The notes under the pieces: generated by a model
Told to the model about the DNA's origin: nothing
Databases searched by the model: none
What the model saw: the letters and a program-made list of their open reading frames with translations, nothing else
Assembly (NCBI RefSeq): GCF_017161405.1
Contig: NZ_CP071051.1
Coordinates: 310,001-374,000 of the forward strand
From: Leucobacter sp. CX169
GTDB lineage: Bacteria; Actinomycetota; Actinomycetes; Actinomycetales; Microbacteriaceae
Length of the DNA: 64,000 nucleotides
Direction of reading: 5' to 3'
In this document: positions 1-8,063 of the stretch, in pieces
Numbering within the stretch: position 1 is the stretch's first letter
Layout: each line of letters begins with the position of its first letter
Program-made: the position numbers and the translations under genes

Positions 1-1
1 C

Positions 2-994
2 CCGGAGCTGCGGGAACAGGTGTATGGCCAGGTGGTTGCGCGCACCCATCCCGACCTCGGCGTTGTCACCAGCCAGAAGGTGCAGATCGGCATCGACGAG
101 GTGCGCGGCATCGTGCAGTCGGCGCACTACTCGCCCTCGCAGGGGCGGCACCGCGTGATCGTCATCGAGGACGCGGATCGCATGCCCGAGCGCACCTCGA
201 ACGTCTTGCTTAAGGCCCTCGAAGAGCCGCCCGAGCGCACGATCTGGATCTTGTGCGCCCCCAGCGAGGCCGACCTGTTGCCGACCATTCGGTCGCGCGT
301 GCGCTCGGTGCGGCTGGTCACGCCCGCTCCCGAGCAGATCGCCGGTCTCTTGCACGAGCGCGACGGGGTGCCCGTTGAGCTTGCGGAGCGCGCCGCGCGC
401 CTTGCGCAGAGCCACATCGGGATGGCGCGCAGGCTCGCGACCGACACCGAGGCGATGGCGCGGCGCGAGCGCACCATCGAGATCGCGCTCGACATTGTCA
501 CACTCTCGGACGCCATGCGCGCTGCGGCCACGCTCGCGAAGGTTGCCGCGGACGACGCAGCGGCCCTCGCCGAACAGGTCGACACCCGCGAGCGCGAGGA
601 AGTGTTGCGCGGACTCGGGGTGGCCCCGGGAGCTGCGGTCCCTGCCGCCCTGCGCTCGCAGGTGCGCCAACTCGAGGAACTACAGAAGCGTCGAGCAACG
701 CGCCAGCTCCGCGACGGCATCGACCGGATCCTGACCGATCTGCTCTCGCTGCATCGGGACGTGTTGCTGACCAGCCTGGACGCGGGGCAGCCCCTCGTGA
801 ACGCCGAGGTTGCGGGCCGCGTCGCCGAGCGTGCCGAGCGGGTGCCCGTCGCGCTCACACTCGACGTGATCTCCGCCATCGAGCACGCGCGCGAGCGGAT
901 AGCGCGCAACGTGACGCCACAGTTTGTGCTGGAGGCGCTCTTCGCCACCCAGATCTCGGGCGCCGTGCGCAGTGCGCGGGAGGGCGTCGCATGA
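2..994 (+). CDS. holB: DNA polymerase III subunit delta' (5' end missing)
   Basis: Clamp-loader delta' subunit, which helps load the sliding clamp during replication. The open frame runs in from the window edge, so the N-terminus with the degenerate P-loop is missing and about 330 residues are visible. Clamp-loader AAA+ hallmarks follow: a box reading VIVIEDADRM (Walker-B like), then SNVLLKALEEPP, then TIRSRVRSVRL, where the usual SRC motif has Val instead of Cys. The C-terminal half is helical and Ala/Arg-rich, as in the collar domain. The stop overlaps the next start (ATGA), so it is cotranscribed with the hydrolase. A GTG at 20 is only an internal codon. Confident family call; the exact gene start is unknown. 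Confidence 0.9.
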   Translation, partial: PELREQVYGQVVARTHPDLGVVTSQKVQIGIDEVRGIVQSAHYSPSQGRHRVIVIEDADRMPERTSNVLLKALEEPPERTIWILCAPSEADLLPTIRSRVRSVRLVTPAPEQIAGLLHERDGVPVELAERAARLAQSHIGMARRLATDTEAMARRERTIEIALDIVTLSDAMRAAATLAKVAADDAAALAEQVDTREREEVLRGLGVAPGAAVPAALRSQVRQLEELQKRRATRQLRDGIDRILTDLLSLHRDVLLTSLDAGQPLVNAEVAGRVAERAERVPVALTLDVISAIEHARERIARNVTPQFVLEALFATQISGAVRSAREGVA

Positions 995-2550
995 GCCGGC
1001 ACAGGGTCAACGCGGGCACGCGCGTTGCCGCGGTGCTGGGCGCCGTGCTGTTCGCGGCGACGGGCTGCTCGCTGCTGCTTCCGCCGGGAGGCGCGGGCCT
1101 GCCGGGGGCCTACCCGGAGACCGAGGCGTCCAGTGTTGACGGCACCCTCGAGAGCTTCCGCTCGCAAACGCTGGACTGGACCGCCTGCGCCGACGGCATG
1201 CAGTGCGCGATCGCCACGGCTCCGCTCGATTGGGACAACCTGTCGGGCCCGACCATTGAACTGCAGTTGGTGAAGCACCCGGCAACCGGGGGCACCCCGA
1301 TCGGCACGCTGTTCACGAACCCCGGGGGCCCCGGCGCCTCCGGCGCGGACTTCGTGGCCGACAGCATCGACTATGTCATCGGCGAGCCGCTGCAAGAGCA
1401 GTTCGACGTGATCGGCTGGGACCCGCGGGGTGTCGGCCGTTCCAGCCCCGTGAACTGCCTCGATGACGCCGAAATGGACGAGCTGCTGTTCGGGCTCGGC
1501 GACACCACGCTTGAGGTCGGCTCCGACCCGTGGCTGAATGAGGCGATCCAGAGCGGCGCCGCCCTCGGTCTCGCCTGCCTGGCGAACACGGGGCCACTGC
1601 TCGGCAACGTCGATACGGGCTCGACCGTGCAGGACCTCGACCTGCTCCGCGCGATCGTGGGAGACGACCAGCTGAACTACCTCGGCTTCTCGTACGGTAC
1701 CGCGATCGGTGCGCGATATGCCGAGGAGTTCCCCGACCGCGTGGGCCGGCTCGTGTTGGACGGCGCCCTCGACCCCACCGCCTCCGAGTTCGAGGTGGTG
1801 CGCGAGCAGACGCTCGGGTTCGAAGCTGCGGCGCGCGCCTACCTCGCCGACTGTCTGACCCGAAGCGTGTGCCCCTTCACCGGAACGGTGGACGACGCGA
1901 TGGCGAAGATCGGGGCGCAGCTCGACGCGCTGGAGCTTGCCCCGATCGCCGGCGACGACGGACGCATGGTCGACGCGAGTACCATGCTCACCGCGATCAT
2001 TACCCCGCTCTACTCGCAACAGGCCTGGCCGGCGCTGGACCGGCTCTTCGAGAGCGTGCGGGCGGGCGACGCGAACGTCGCATTGACGCTCGCCGACAGC
2101 TATTACGGGCGCAACCCGGACGGCACCTACGCCGACAACTCGACCGAGGCGTTCATCGCAATCAACTGCAGCGATTACCCCCGAAACGGGGACATCGACC
2201 TCATGCACCGGCAAGCGGCGGAACTCAAGGAGGTCGCGCCCACCTTCGGCCGCTTCCAGGGGTACGGCGACACGTCGTGCCTGCTCTGGCCGTCGTCTGC
2301 GCCCACGGAGCGGACGCCCATTCACGCGGTCGGCGCCGCCCCCATCATGGTGGTCGGCACCACGGGTGACCCCGCCACGCCGTACCGCTGGGCGGTCGCG
2401 CTGGCCGAGCAGCTCGAGAGCGGCGTGCTGGTGACGTTCGAGGGCGAGGGCCACACTGCGTACGCCGGTGGGAACGCCTGTGTTGACGGGGCCGTCGAGA
2501 CGTATTTGCTGCAGGGCACGGTGCCGGCCGAGGGCTTGCGCTGTCGCTAG
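991..2550 (+). CDS. Secreted alpha/beta-hydrolase lipoprotein, TAP-like (tripeptidyl aminopeptidase family)
   Basis: Probable exported serine hydrolase/peptidase of the actinobacterial SlpD/SlpE-like TAP family, 519 residues. A basic N-terminus and hydrophobic stretch end in the lipobox FAATGC, with the lipid-anchored Cys at residue 26. The alpha/beta-hydrolase core has the oxyanion region NPGGPGASG, the nucleophile elbow GFSYG (Ser234), the acid in TGDPATPY (Asp460) and His488 in GEGHTAY. The C-terminal part is the TAP-like domain. The start overlaps the holB stop by four bases, a pairing typical of Actinobacteria. The family cleaves N-terminal peptides, but substrate specificity cannot be read here. 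Confidence 0.88.
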   Translation: MSRHRVNAGTRVAAVLGAVLFAATGCSLLLPPGGAGLPGAYPETEASSVDGTLESFRSQTLDWTACADGMQCAIATAPLDWDNLSGPTIELQLVKHPATGGTPIGTLFTNPGGPGASGADFVADSIDYVIGEPLQEQFDVIGWDPRGVGRSSPVNCLDDAEMDELLFGLGDTTLEVGSDPWLNEAIQSGAALGLACLANTGPLLGNVDTGSTVQDLDLLRAIVGDDQLNYLGFSYGTAIGARYAEEFPDRVGRLVLDGALDPTASEFEVVREQTLGFEAAARAYLADCLTRSVCPFTGTVDDAMAKIGAQLDALELAPIAGDDGRMVDASTMLTAIITPLYSQQAWPALDRLFESVRAGDANVALTLADSYYGRNPDGTYADNSTEAFIAINCSDYPRNGDIDLMHRQAAELKEVAPTFGRFQGYGDTSCLLWPSSAPTERTPIHAVGAAPIMVVGTTGDPATPYRWAVALAEQLESGVLVTFEGEGHTAYAGGNACVDGAVETYLLQGTVPAEGLRCR

Positions 2551-2655
2551 TCGGATCCCGGCTGCTGGCGGCCACTCCGCAGCCGCACGATTCGAATCGG
2601 CAACCCCTCTCGTGCTAACATTGCTTCTTGTGCACTGAGCCCCGGCCCGGTCCAC

Positions 2656-2731
2656 GCCGCCTTAGCTCAGTCGGTAGAGCGTCTCACTCGTAATGAGAAG
2701 GTCACCAGTTCGATTCTGGTAGGCGGCTCCA
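2656..2731 (+). tRNA. tRNA-Thr (anticodon CGT)
   Basis: A complete cloverleaf: acceptor GCCGCCT/AGGCGGC, D arm GCTC/GAGC, anticodon stem TCTCA/TGAGA with loop CTCGTAA (anticodon CGT at 2689-2691), T arm ACCAG/CTGGT with TTCGATT loop. Discriminator T is followed by an encoded CCA. It decodes ACG. It is followed immediately by an intrinsic terminator, so it is a single-gene transcript. Confidence 0.97.
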
Positions 2732-2737
2732 CTTCCA

Positions 2738-2771
2738 CCCCGCGCCTCATGGCGCGGGGTGTTTCTTTTTT
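2738..2771 (+). terminator. Intrinsic terminator of tRNA-Thr
   Basis: Perfect 9-bp stem CCCCGCGCC (2738-2746) / GGCGCGGGG (2751-2759) with loop TCAT, followed by a T-rich run GTTTCTTTTTT. Confidence 0.93.
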
Positions 2772-2990
2772 CGCGTCTAGTCAGCGCTCGAAATTGGCCG
2801 GACGGCACGGTCGTACCGAGGACGAGGGAGGCCGCGCCGCTCAAGCACTTGTCGCGTGAGCATGCGATTCGCGTAGGCATCGCTGGGGCACCTTGCCCGG
2901 GCACTCTGCAGTCCTTCCCAGCTGACCAATACGCGGCTCCGGGGCCCGGAGGACGCGGTCTCACCAATTCCGTCTGTCGTCCTACAATCT

Positions 2991-3444
2991 GTGGTCACGC
3001 CTCCGCACTCGGTTAGCCCGCCCGCCAAGAAGAGGCTCGCGTTGACTGGTTCCATCATGTCGGGCACCGTGGTGCTAGTCGGCATCCTTGCTGCCGTCGT
3101 CACGGGGTCGCTCATGGCCTCGAGCATCGGTTCGGTATCGGGGCCACGGCCTCGAATGCCGAGGCGTTCGGCAATGGCGGCAGTCTCCTTCAGCAGTGAC
3201 CTCGACGTCGAGCACGTCACCGCCGACGGGTCTTTCGGAACGAAGTTAGGACAACTTCATCGTGGGCCCGAAGACGGGGCTGAGCTCGCAGGAGCTCGTT
3301 GCCGGAGCAACGGTGTTCGGCAACGATGTTCTCCGGATCCGGGTAAGCGCCGACGGCAGGCTGCGCATCAAGCCGGGCTTCATAAGTGACCCAGGGTTCG
3401 CCGAGGTGAAGCGGAATGCACACCTGTGTCAGGCGAATACCTAA
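2991..3444 (+). pseudogene. Decayed paralogue of the DUF4190/DUF4352-like protein next door
   Basis: Two pieces in different frames match the intact gene at 3507-4364. In the frame starting at 2991, LALTGSIMSGTVVLVGILAA corresponds to the second membrane helix (LALTGTILAGVAVVASIIAT), followed by SSDLDV versus SSDDWDV. In the frame of 3262, SQELVAGATVFGN and GRLRIKPGFISDPGFAEVK correspond to the last 40 residues (AGELYAGGQATGN; GILRITPGIFADDVFVATK). The proline-rich start, first helix and most of the extracytoplasmic domain are missing, and a frameshift separates the pieces. Even the upstream sequence (TACAATCTGTGG) resembles the live gene's CATAATCTGTCT. This is a tandem duplication that has decayed. 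Confidence 0.8.
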
Positions 3445-3494
3445 CGAATAAAGAACCTTCCTGGTTGTTACCTCGGATTTTCTCTGGTCCCTGC

Positions 3495-3507
3495 CATAAT
3501 CTGTCTA
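3495..3507 (+). promoter_or_regulatory. Probable -10 element giving a leaderless mRNA
   Basis: CATAAT at 3495-3500 lies six bases upstream of the ATG at 3507 and no Shine-Dalgarno sequence precedes that ATG. Transcription would start at or next to the start codon. No convincing -35 box at standard spacing was seen. Confidence 0.45.
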
Positions 3508-4364
3508 TGACCAACATTGAACCAGCTGGGCCGGATAATCCTCCCCAGCAGCCGCAGCCCGTCTACCAACCGTCCTCGTCGAGCGCACCCCCAGTGCCTG
3601 GGCTGGCGGTAGGCGCTCCAGTTGCAAAGGGTCTCGCAATTGCCGCACTTGTCGTTGGTATCGTCGCTTTCCTCTCGGGCCTTGTCCCGATCTGGGGCAT
3701 TATCGTTGGCGTAGTCGGTGTCGCGCTCGGAGTGATCGCCCTAGTGAAGGGTCAGCCCAAAGGTCTTGCGCTTACGGGCACCATCCTTGCGGGCGTGGCA
3801 GTAGTAGCCTCGATTATCGCTACCATCATCGCCGGCGCGTTCACCGCTGCGGTCGTTGACACCGTCGAGAAGCAGACCTCGGTCACCTCCGAAATTCCTG
3901 GAGAGGACGCAGCTGCGACAGACGAGGATCCCCCTGCAAGTGAAAAGGGGACACGTGAGAATCCTCTTCCTCTGGGAGCGATTATCTCTTCAGATGACTG
4001 GGATGTTGTCGTAAACAGCGTGAACCTGTCAGCCAATGACGCTGTCGCGTCGGCGAACCCCTATAACGAAGCCGCCCCAGAAGGACAGCAGTATGCGCTA
4101 GTCAACGTCTCCGTGACTTACAAAGGCGCCGACACGGGAATGCCGGCATTCGTCCAAATCGACTATGTCACGGCTACTGGTGAAGTGATCAGTACGTGGG
4201 ATAGCTTCGCAATTGCACCTGAGCCAACTTTTGGCGCCGGAGAGCTTTATGCAGGTGGTCAAGCGACAGGCAACCTCGCATTTCTGATTCCCTCAAGCGC
4301 AGATGGAATCTTGCGGATTACGCCGGGGATTTTTGCCGACGACGTTTTCGTCGCAACTAAGTAG
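3507..4364 (+). CDS. DUF4190/DUF4352-like membrane-anchored protein
   Basis: Function unknown; 285 residues. A cytoplasmic Pro/Gln/Ser-rich head (about 1-40) is followed by two hydrophobic helices (about 42-80 and 88-115) linked by a short basic loop KGQPKGLALTG, as in DUF4190 proteins. An acidic linker leads into an extracytoplasmic beta-type domain, with features such as YALVNVSVTYKG and ILRITPG that fit the DUF4352 fold seen in surface lipoproteins. The ATG at 3507 is preferred over an upstream in-frame start at 3426 because homology with the decayed copy begins after it and the upstream segment looks non-coding. It has its own promoter-like box and terminator, so it is monocistronic. Confidence 0.75.
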   Translation: MTNIEPAGPDNPPQQPQPVYQPSSSSAPPVPGLAVGAPVAKGLAIAALVVGIVAFLSGLVPIWGIIVGVVGVALGVIALVKGQPKGLALTGTILAGVAVVASIIATIIAGAFTAAVVDTVEKQTSVTSEIPGEDAAATDEDPPASEKGTRENPLPLGAIISSDDWDVVVNSVNLSANDAVASANPYNEAAPEGQQYALVNVSVTYKGADTGMPAFVQIDYVTATGEVISTWDSFAIAPEPTFGAGELYAGGQATGNLAFLIPSSADGILRITPGIFADDVFVATK

Positions 4365-4368
4365 ACGT

Positions 4369-4416
4369 CGAGCGCCGAACGGGCGTCCTCCCCGCCGCGG
4401 AGGGCGCTCGTTTCAC
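4369..4416 (+). terminator. Terminator-like hairpin after the DUF4352-like gene
   Basis: Perfect 8-bp stem CGAGCGCC (4369-4376) / GGCGCTCG (4403-4410) with a 26-nt GC-rich loop, followed by TTTCAC. Confidence 0.6.
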
Positions 4417-4454
4417 GTTTCCGCGGTGTCCCGTCCGCCGTCTAGGCTGGGCGG

Positions 4455-5528
4455 GTGACTGAAGCCGCCTCCGCCCCCACCACGGCCAAGCCGCGTGCCC
4501 CCCGCGTTGCGCTCTGGGACCACGCCCGCCTGGTGCTGATCCTGCTCGTCGTCGTCGGTCATTCGATCTCGACCATCCGCACCGACAGCGGCTTCGCGTA
4601 CGGCCTCTACGCCTGGATCTACCTGTTCCACATGCCCGGCATGATCGTGCTCTCGGGCGTCTTCTCGAAGCCGGACACGTCCCCCAAAGTCGTCGCCGGC
4701 ACGGTGCGGCTCGTAGGCACCTGGTTGCTATTCGAGCTCATCTGGGTCGGCATTCGCGCGCTCGCCGGTGCGACCGCGATCTCCCAGAACTTCCTCGTGG
4801 TGCCCGCCTGGACGCTCTGGTTCTTGGTCACCCTCGTCACCATGCGGATCCTGCTGCCCTATATTGCCCGCCTGCGGCACCCCTTCATCTTCTCGATCGT
4901 GCTCGCTCTGCTCGCCGGGTTCACCCCCGAGATCGGTACTGCGTTCTCCGTCTCTCGAACCCTCGTCTTCCTCCCGTTCTTCGTCGCTGGGTGGCTCGCC
5001 AAGGATCGGGGCTGGCTCGACGGCGAGTGGTTCCACCGCCCGACCGCGGCGCTCAAGGCCGGCGCCTGGGCCGCCCTCGCGGCGGCGGCCGCCGTGTTCG
5101 TGGCGTTCCCCAACATGCGCAACGTGTGGCGCATCGACCACTGGATCGTCTGGCGTGACTCGTACGCCCAGCTGCTCGACGGCCCGGTCTGGCGGGTGCT
5201 GCTTGAGGGGTCAGCGATCCGATTCGGCCTGCTCGCGGTCGCGGCGATCCTGACCTTCGCCGTGTTGATCGTCGTCCCGCGCCGCGAGGGCAAGCTGACC
5301 GTCTGGGGCGCGCGTACGCTCTACGTCTACCTGCTGCACGCGCCGATCATCTACTTCGCGCGCGAGAGTGGGCTGATCGACTGGTTCGGCTCGTTCGGCG
5401 TACCCGGAGTGCTCGCGCTCATCGTATGCGCGCTCGCGCTGACCGCGGCGCTGTCGAGCGGACTCGTCGCGAAGGTGTTCCGCCCGGTGATCGAGCCGTC
5501 CTTCGGCTGGACGATGGCCCGGGGCTGA
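4455..5528 (+). CDS. Acyltransferase-3 / fucose-4-O-acetylase-like membrane protein
   Basis: Multi-spanning O-acyltransferase-like protein of 357 residues, probably acetylating a cell-envelope glycan. The N-terminus has the family signature of a helix starting with WDHARLVLILLVVVGH (catalytic-type His near residue 36), then LYAWIYLFHMPGMIVLSG. About ten hydrophobic helices follow, including WTLWFLVTLVTMRILL and a late LYVYLLHAPIIYFARES. The start is GTG at 4455. Neighbours give no pathway. The acceptor and donor are unknown; the family assignment is fairly safe. Confidence 0.82.
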   Translation: MTEAASAPTTAKPRAPRVALWDHARLVLILLVVVGHSISTIRTDSGFAYGLYAWIYLFHMPGMIVLSGVFSKPDTSPKVVAGTVRLVGTWLLFELIWVGIRALAGATAISQNFLVVPAWTLWFLVTLVTMRILLPYIARLRHPFIFSIVLALLAGFTPEIGTAFSVSRTLVFLPFFVAGWLAKDRGWLDGEWFHRPTAALKAGAWAALAAAAAVFVAFPNMRNVWRIDHWIVWRDSYAQLLDGPVWRVLLEGSAIRFGLLAVAAILTFAVLIVVPRREGKLTVWGARTLYVYLLHAPIIYFARESGLIDWFGSFGVPGVLALIVCALALTAALSSGLVAKVFRPVIEPSFGWTMARG

Positions 5529-5545
5529 CTGCCCGCTCGCGCGTG

Positions 5546-5606
5546 ATCTACTGAACGCAATGTGCGGCTTGGACGCGCGGGAAGCTGCACATTGCGTTCA
5601 GTAGAT
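5546..5606. repeat. Long intergenic palindrome between convergent genes
   Basis: A perfect 20-bp inverted repeat (5546-5565 and 5587-5606; arms begin ATCTACTGAACG and end CGTTCAGTAGAT) continues inward as GCTT/AAGC after one G-T pair, leaving an 11-nt loop. It sits between two convergent genes and could act as a bidirectional terminator, but neither side has a clear T-run. It shares the stem core TGCGGCTT with the element at 15111-15167. Confidence 0.85.
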
Positions 5607-5614
5607 GGGTGGGC

Positions 5615-7576
5615 CTATTCGGAGGGCGGAGCCTCGTCCGCGGCGACCAGCAGCTGGTGCTGGGCGAGTTCGCGGTAGAGCGGCACTGCCTCGACGAGCT
5701 CGTCGTGCGTGCCCTGGCCGATGACACGGCCCTCCTCGAGCACGATGATGCGGTCCGAGTCGACGACCGTCGATAGCCGGTGCGCGATTACGAGCAGCGT
5801 GCGCCCCGTCGCGACCGAGTCGAGCGCGTCGCGCATCAGGCGCTCGTTCACGCCGTCGAGGCTGGCGGTCGACTCGTCGAGCAGCAGGATCGGCGGGGCC
5901 GTCAACAGCGCGCGGGCGATCGCGAGGCGCTGCTTTTCCCCGCCCGACAGCATGATGCCGTGCTCGCCGACCTGGGTATCGAGGCCGGTCGACCCGGCGC
6001 GATCGAGCACCGCGTCGAGATTCACGGCGCGCAGCACCCGCTCGCACTCGGCGTCGGAGGCGTTCGGCGATGCCAGCCGGAGGTTGTCGCGCAGCGTCCC
6101 TGCGAGCACCGGGGCGTCCTGCTCAACGTACCCGAACTGGGCGCGCAGCTCGCCACGGTCGAGCGCGCGCAGGTCGACGCCGTGCAACTCGATGGCGCCG
6201 GAATCGGGGTCGTAGAAGCGCTCGACGAGCCCCAGGATGGTCGACTTGCCGGCGCCCGATGGCCCGACGAGAGCGACGCGCTGGCCGCGCGGCACCTCGA
6301 AGCTGACCCCGTGCAGCACCTGAGTCTCGACGATCGGGACGGGCGCCGCCTCGGCGTCGCGCTGGGCGGCGCGCGAGTTCCGGCCGGTCAGCGGCGTGAC
6401 CACGCGGGTGGGCGCGGCCGAGCGGTAGGTGAAGTGTACGTCGCGGAACGCGACGGCGGGCGGGGCCGCTTCGGCTGAGCCGGTCGCATGCTCCGAAGCG
6501 TCCGCCAGCGGCACGATGCGGCCCTGGGGCGTCGCGGCCGCCAGCGTCTCGTCGGCTGCCGACTCGTCCGGGAGCTCGGTGATTTCGCGGATCCTGCCGA
6601 GCGCGCCGAGCGCCTGGTTGACCGCGGAGATAGCGCCGAACGCCTGGCCGAGCGGGACGACCATCATGAACAGGAAGATGATGAAGGTGACGAGCTGCGC
6701 GATCGTGATCGCTCCCGTGGCGACGCGGAAGCCGCCGAGGCCGAGCACCGAGAGGAATGAGGCCTGCATCGCGATGAACGAGATCGGCACGATCAGGGCC
6801 GAGATGCGGGCGACGACCAGGCCGAAACCGTAGGCCTCGTCGACCTCGCGCGAGATCGAGGCGGTCTCGCGCTCGGTGGCGCCCGCCGCGCGGATGGTGC
6901 GGATCGACGAGATCGCCCGGTCCACCGAGGCGGCGAGGTCGCCCACCTTCTCCTGGGACTGGGCGACGGCCGGGCGGATCCTGCTGGAGAGGCCGACGAC
7001 CGCGAGCAGCGCGACCAGCAGCACGCCGAACGTGATGGCGAACAGGATCGGGTCGATCACGAGCATGCCGATGAGTGCGCCGACGAACAGCAGCGCGCCG
7101 CCGAGCGCCTCGACGAGCCCCTGGGTGAGTACCGCGCGCAGCATCGTGGTGTCGCTCCCGACGCGCGAGACGAGGTCGCCCGTGCGGCGGCGGTCGAACT
7201 CGGGGATGGGCAGGCGCAGGATCCGCGCGACGAGCTGGCGCCGCGAGTTGCGGACGACTCCCTCGCCCATCCGCTGCAGCAGGTAGTGCTGGAATCCGTT
7301 GAGTACGCCGCTGACGAGCACGAGGGCGAGCAGGATCCAGACGAGCGCGCCGAGCGGGACCGACTCCTGGACGCGCCCGATGACGGCGCCCACCAAGAGT
7401 GGCTGGCCGAGCGAGGCGAGCGCGCCCGCGAGGCTCAACGCAATGATCACCCCGAGGAGGCGCCGCTGCTCAAACAGGTAGGGGAGCAGTTCGCGGAAGC
7501 TCGCGCGGGGGCCCTGCGACGGGGTCCGCCCGCGCGACTTCCGAGTCTTCCGGGGCGGTTTGGTGTGCTGGCTCAA
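5615..7576 (-). CDS. ABC exporter, fused permease and ATPase
   Basis: Half-transporter of 653 residues that would homodimerise to export a lipid, peptide or drug. A basic N-terminal tail (about 1-30) precedes six membrane helices (about 35-310). An unusually long linker of about 80 residues, Ala- and Pro-rich and including GRNSRAAQRDAE, interrupts the junction between membrane part and ATPase. The nucleotide-binding domain has Walker A GPSGAGKST, signature LSGGEKQR, Walker B ILLLDES and the H-loop AHRLS. The only start fitting the full length is TTG at 7576, 13 bp after the ribH stop, so it may be read through from the riboflavin operon. The substrate is unknown. Confidence 0.9.
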   Translation of the reverse strand: MSQHTKPPRKTRKSRGRTPSQGPRASFRELLPYLFEQRRLLGVIIALSLAGALASLGQPLLVGAVIGRVQESVPLGALVWILLALVLVSGVLNGFQHYLLQRMGEGVVRNSRRQLVARILRLPIPEFDRRRTGDLVSRVGSDTTMLRAVLTQGLVEALGGALLFVGALIGMLVIDPILFAITFGVLLVALLAVVGLSSRIRPAVAQSQEKVGDLAASVDRAISSIRTIRAAGATERETASISREVDEAYGFGLVVARISALIVPISFIAMQASFLSVLGLGGFRVATGAITIAQLVTFIIFLFMMVVPLGQAFGAISAVNQALGALGRIREITELPDESAADETLAAATPQGRIVPLADASEHATGSAEAAPPAVAFRDVHFTYRSAAPTRVVTPLTGRNSRAAQRDAEAAPVPIVETQVLHGVSFEVPRGQRVALVGPSGAGKSTILGLVERFYDPDSGAIELHGVDLRALDRGELRAQFGYVEQDAPVLAGTLRDNLRLASPNASDAECERVLRAVNLDAVLDRAGSTGLDTQVGEHGIMLSGGEKQRLAIARALLTAPPILLLDESTASLDGVNERLMRDALDSVATGRTLLVIAHRLSTVVDSDRIIVLEEGRVIGQGTHDELVEAVPLYRELAQHQLLVAADEAPPSE

Positions 7577-7589
7577 ACGGTGTCCCGAC

Positions 7590-8063
7590 TCAAGAAGCGC
7601 GGATAGTGCGTGCGAGCACCGCGACCTGCAGGGCGGCCTCGGCGGCCTCCTGGCCCTTCGACTCCTTCGAGCCGGGCAGGCCCGAGCGATCGAATGCTTG
7701 CTGCTCAGTGTCGACGGTCAAGATGCCGAACCCCACCGGCTTGCTCTCGTCGAGCGCGACCCTGGTGAGGCCCTCGGTGACCGCGGACGACACGTACTCG
7801 AAGTGGGGGGTCCCGCCGCGCACGATGACGCCGAGGCAGACCGCCGCGTCGTATCCGGCACGAAGCGCCGCCTGTGCCGCGAGGGGCAGCTCGAAGGCGC
7901 CGCCCACGCGGAACAGCACCTGTTCGGCGCCGGAATCGAGCAGCGTCTGCTCGGCGCCGGCGATCATGCCGTCGATGATCTCCTGGTGCCAGCTGCCGGC
8001 GATGATTGCGACCCGCAGGCCGCTGCCATCGACCGAGAGGTCCGGGGCGCCCGCGCCGCTCAT
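7590..8063 (-). CDS. ribH: 6,7-dimethyl-8-ribityllumazine synthase
   Basis: Penultimate step of riboflavin synthesis: condenses 5-amino-6-ribitylaminouracil with 3,4-dihydroxy-2-butanone 4-phosphate. The 157-residue length is normal. Family landmarks are present: RVAIIAGSWHQEI, GGAFELPLAAQ, CLGVIVRGGTPHFEYVSS with the catalytic-type His, and VGFGILTVDTEQQAFDR. The start at 8063 overlaps the ribBA stop (ATGA). A longer frame open upstream to 8525 is only the shadow of ribBA. Last biosynthetic gene of the riboswitch-controlled operon. Confidence 0.97.
   Translation of the reverse strand: MSGAGAPDLSVDGSGLRVAIIAGSWHQEIIDGMIAGAEQTLLDSGAEQVLFRVGGAFELPLAAQAALRAGYDAAVCLGVIVRGGTPHFEYVSSAVTEGLTRVALDESKPVGFGILTVDTEQQAFDRSGLPGSKESKGQEAAEAALQVAVLARTIRAS

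Noticed and set aside
127-2655. 842-residue open frame on the minus strand
   Set aside because: Shadow of holB and the hydrolase lipoprotein; Arg/Ala/Gly-rich low-complexity composition with no domain.
2662-2967. Minus-strand frame ending in a peptide read antisense through tRNA-Thr
   Set aside because: The peptide AYQNRTGDLLITSETLYRLS is translated from the tRNA complement; it is not a protein gene.
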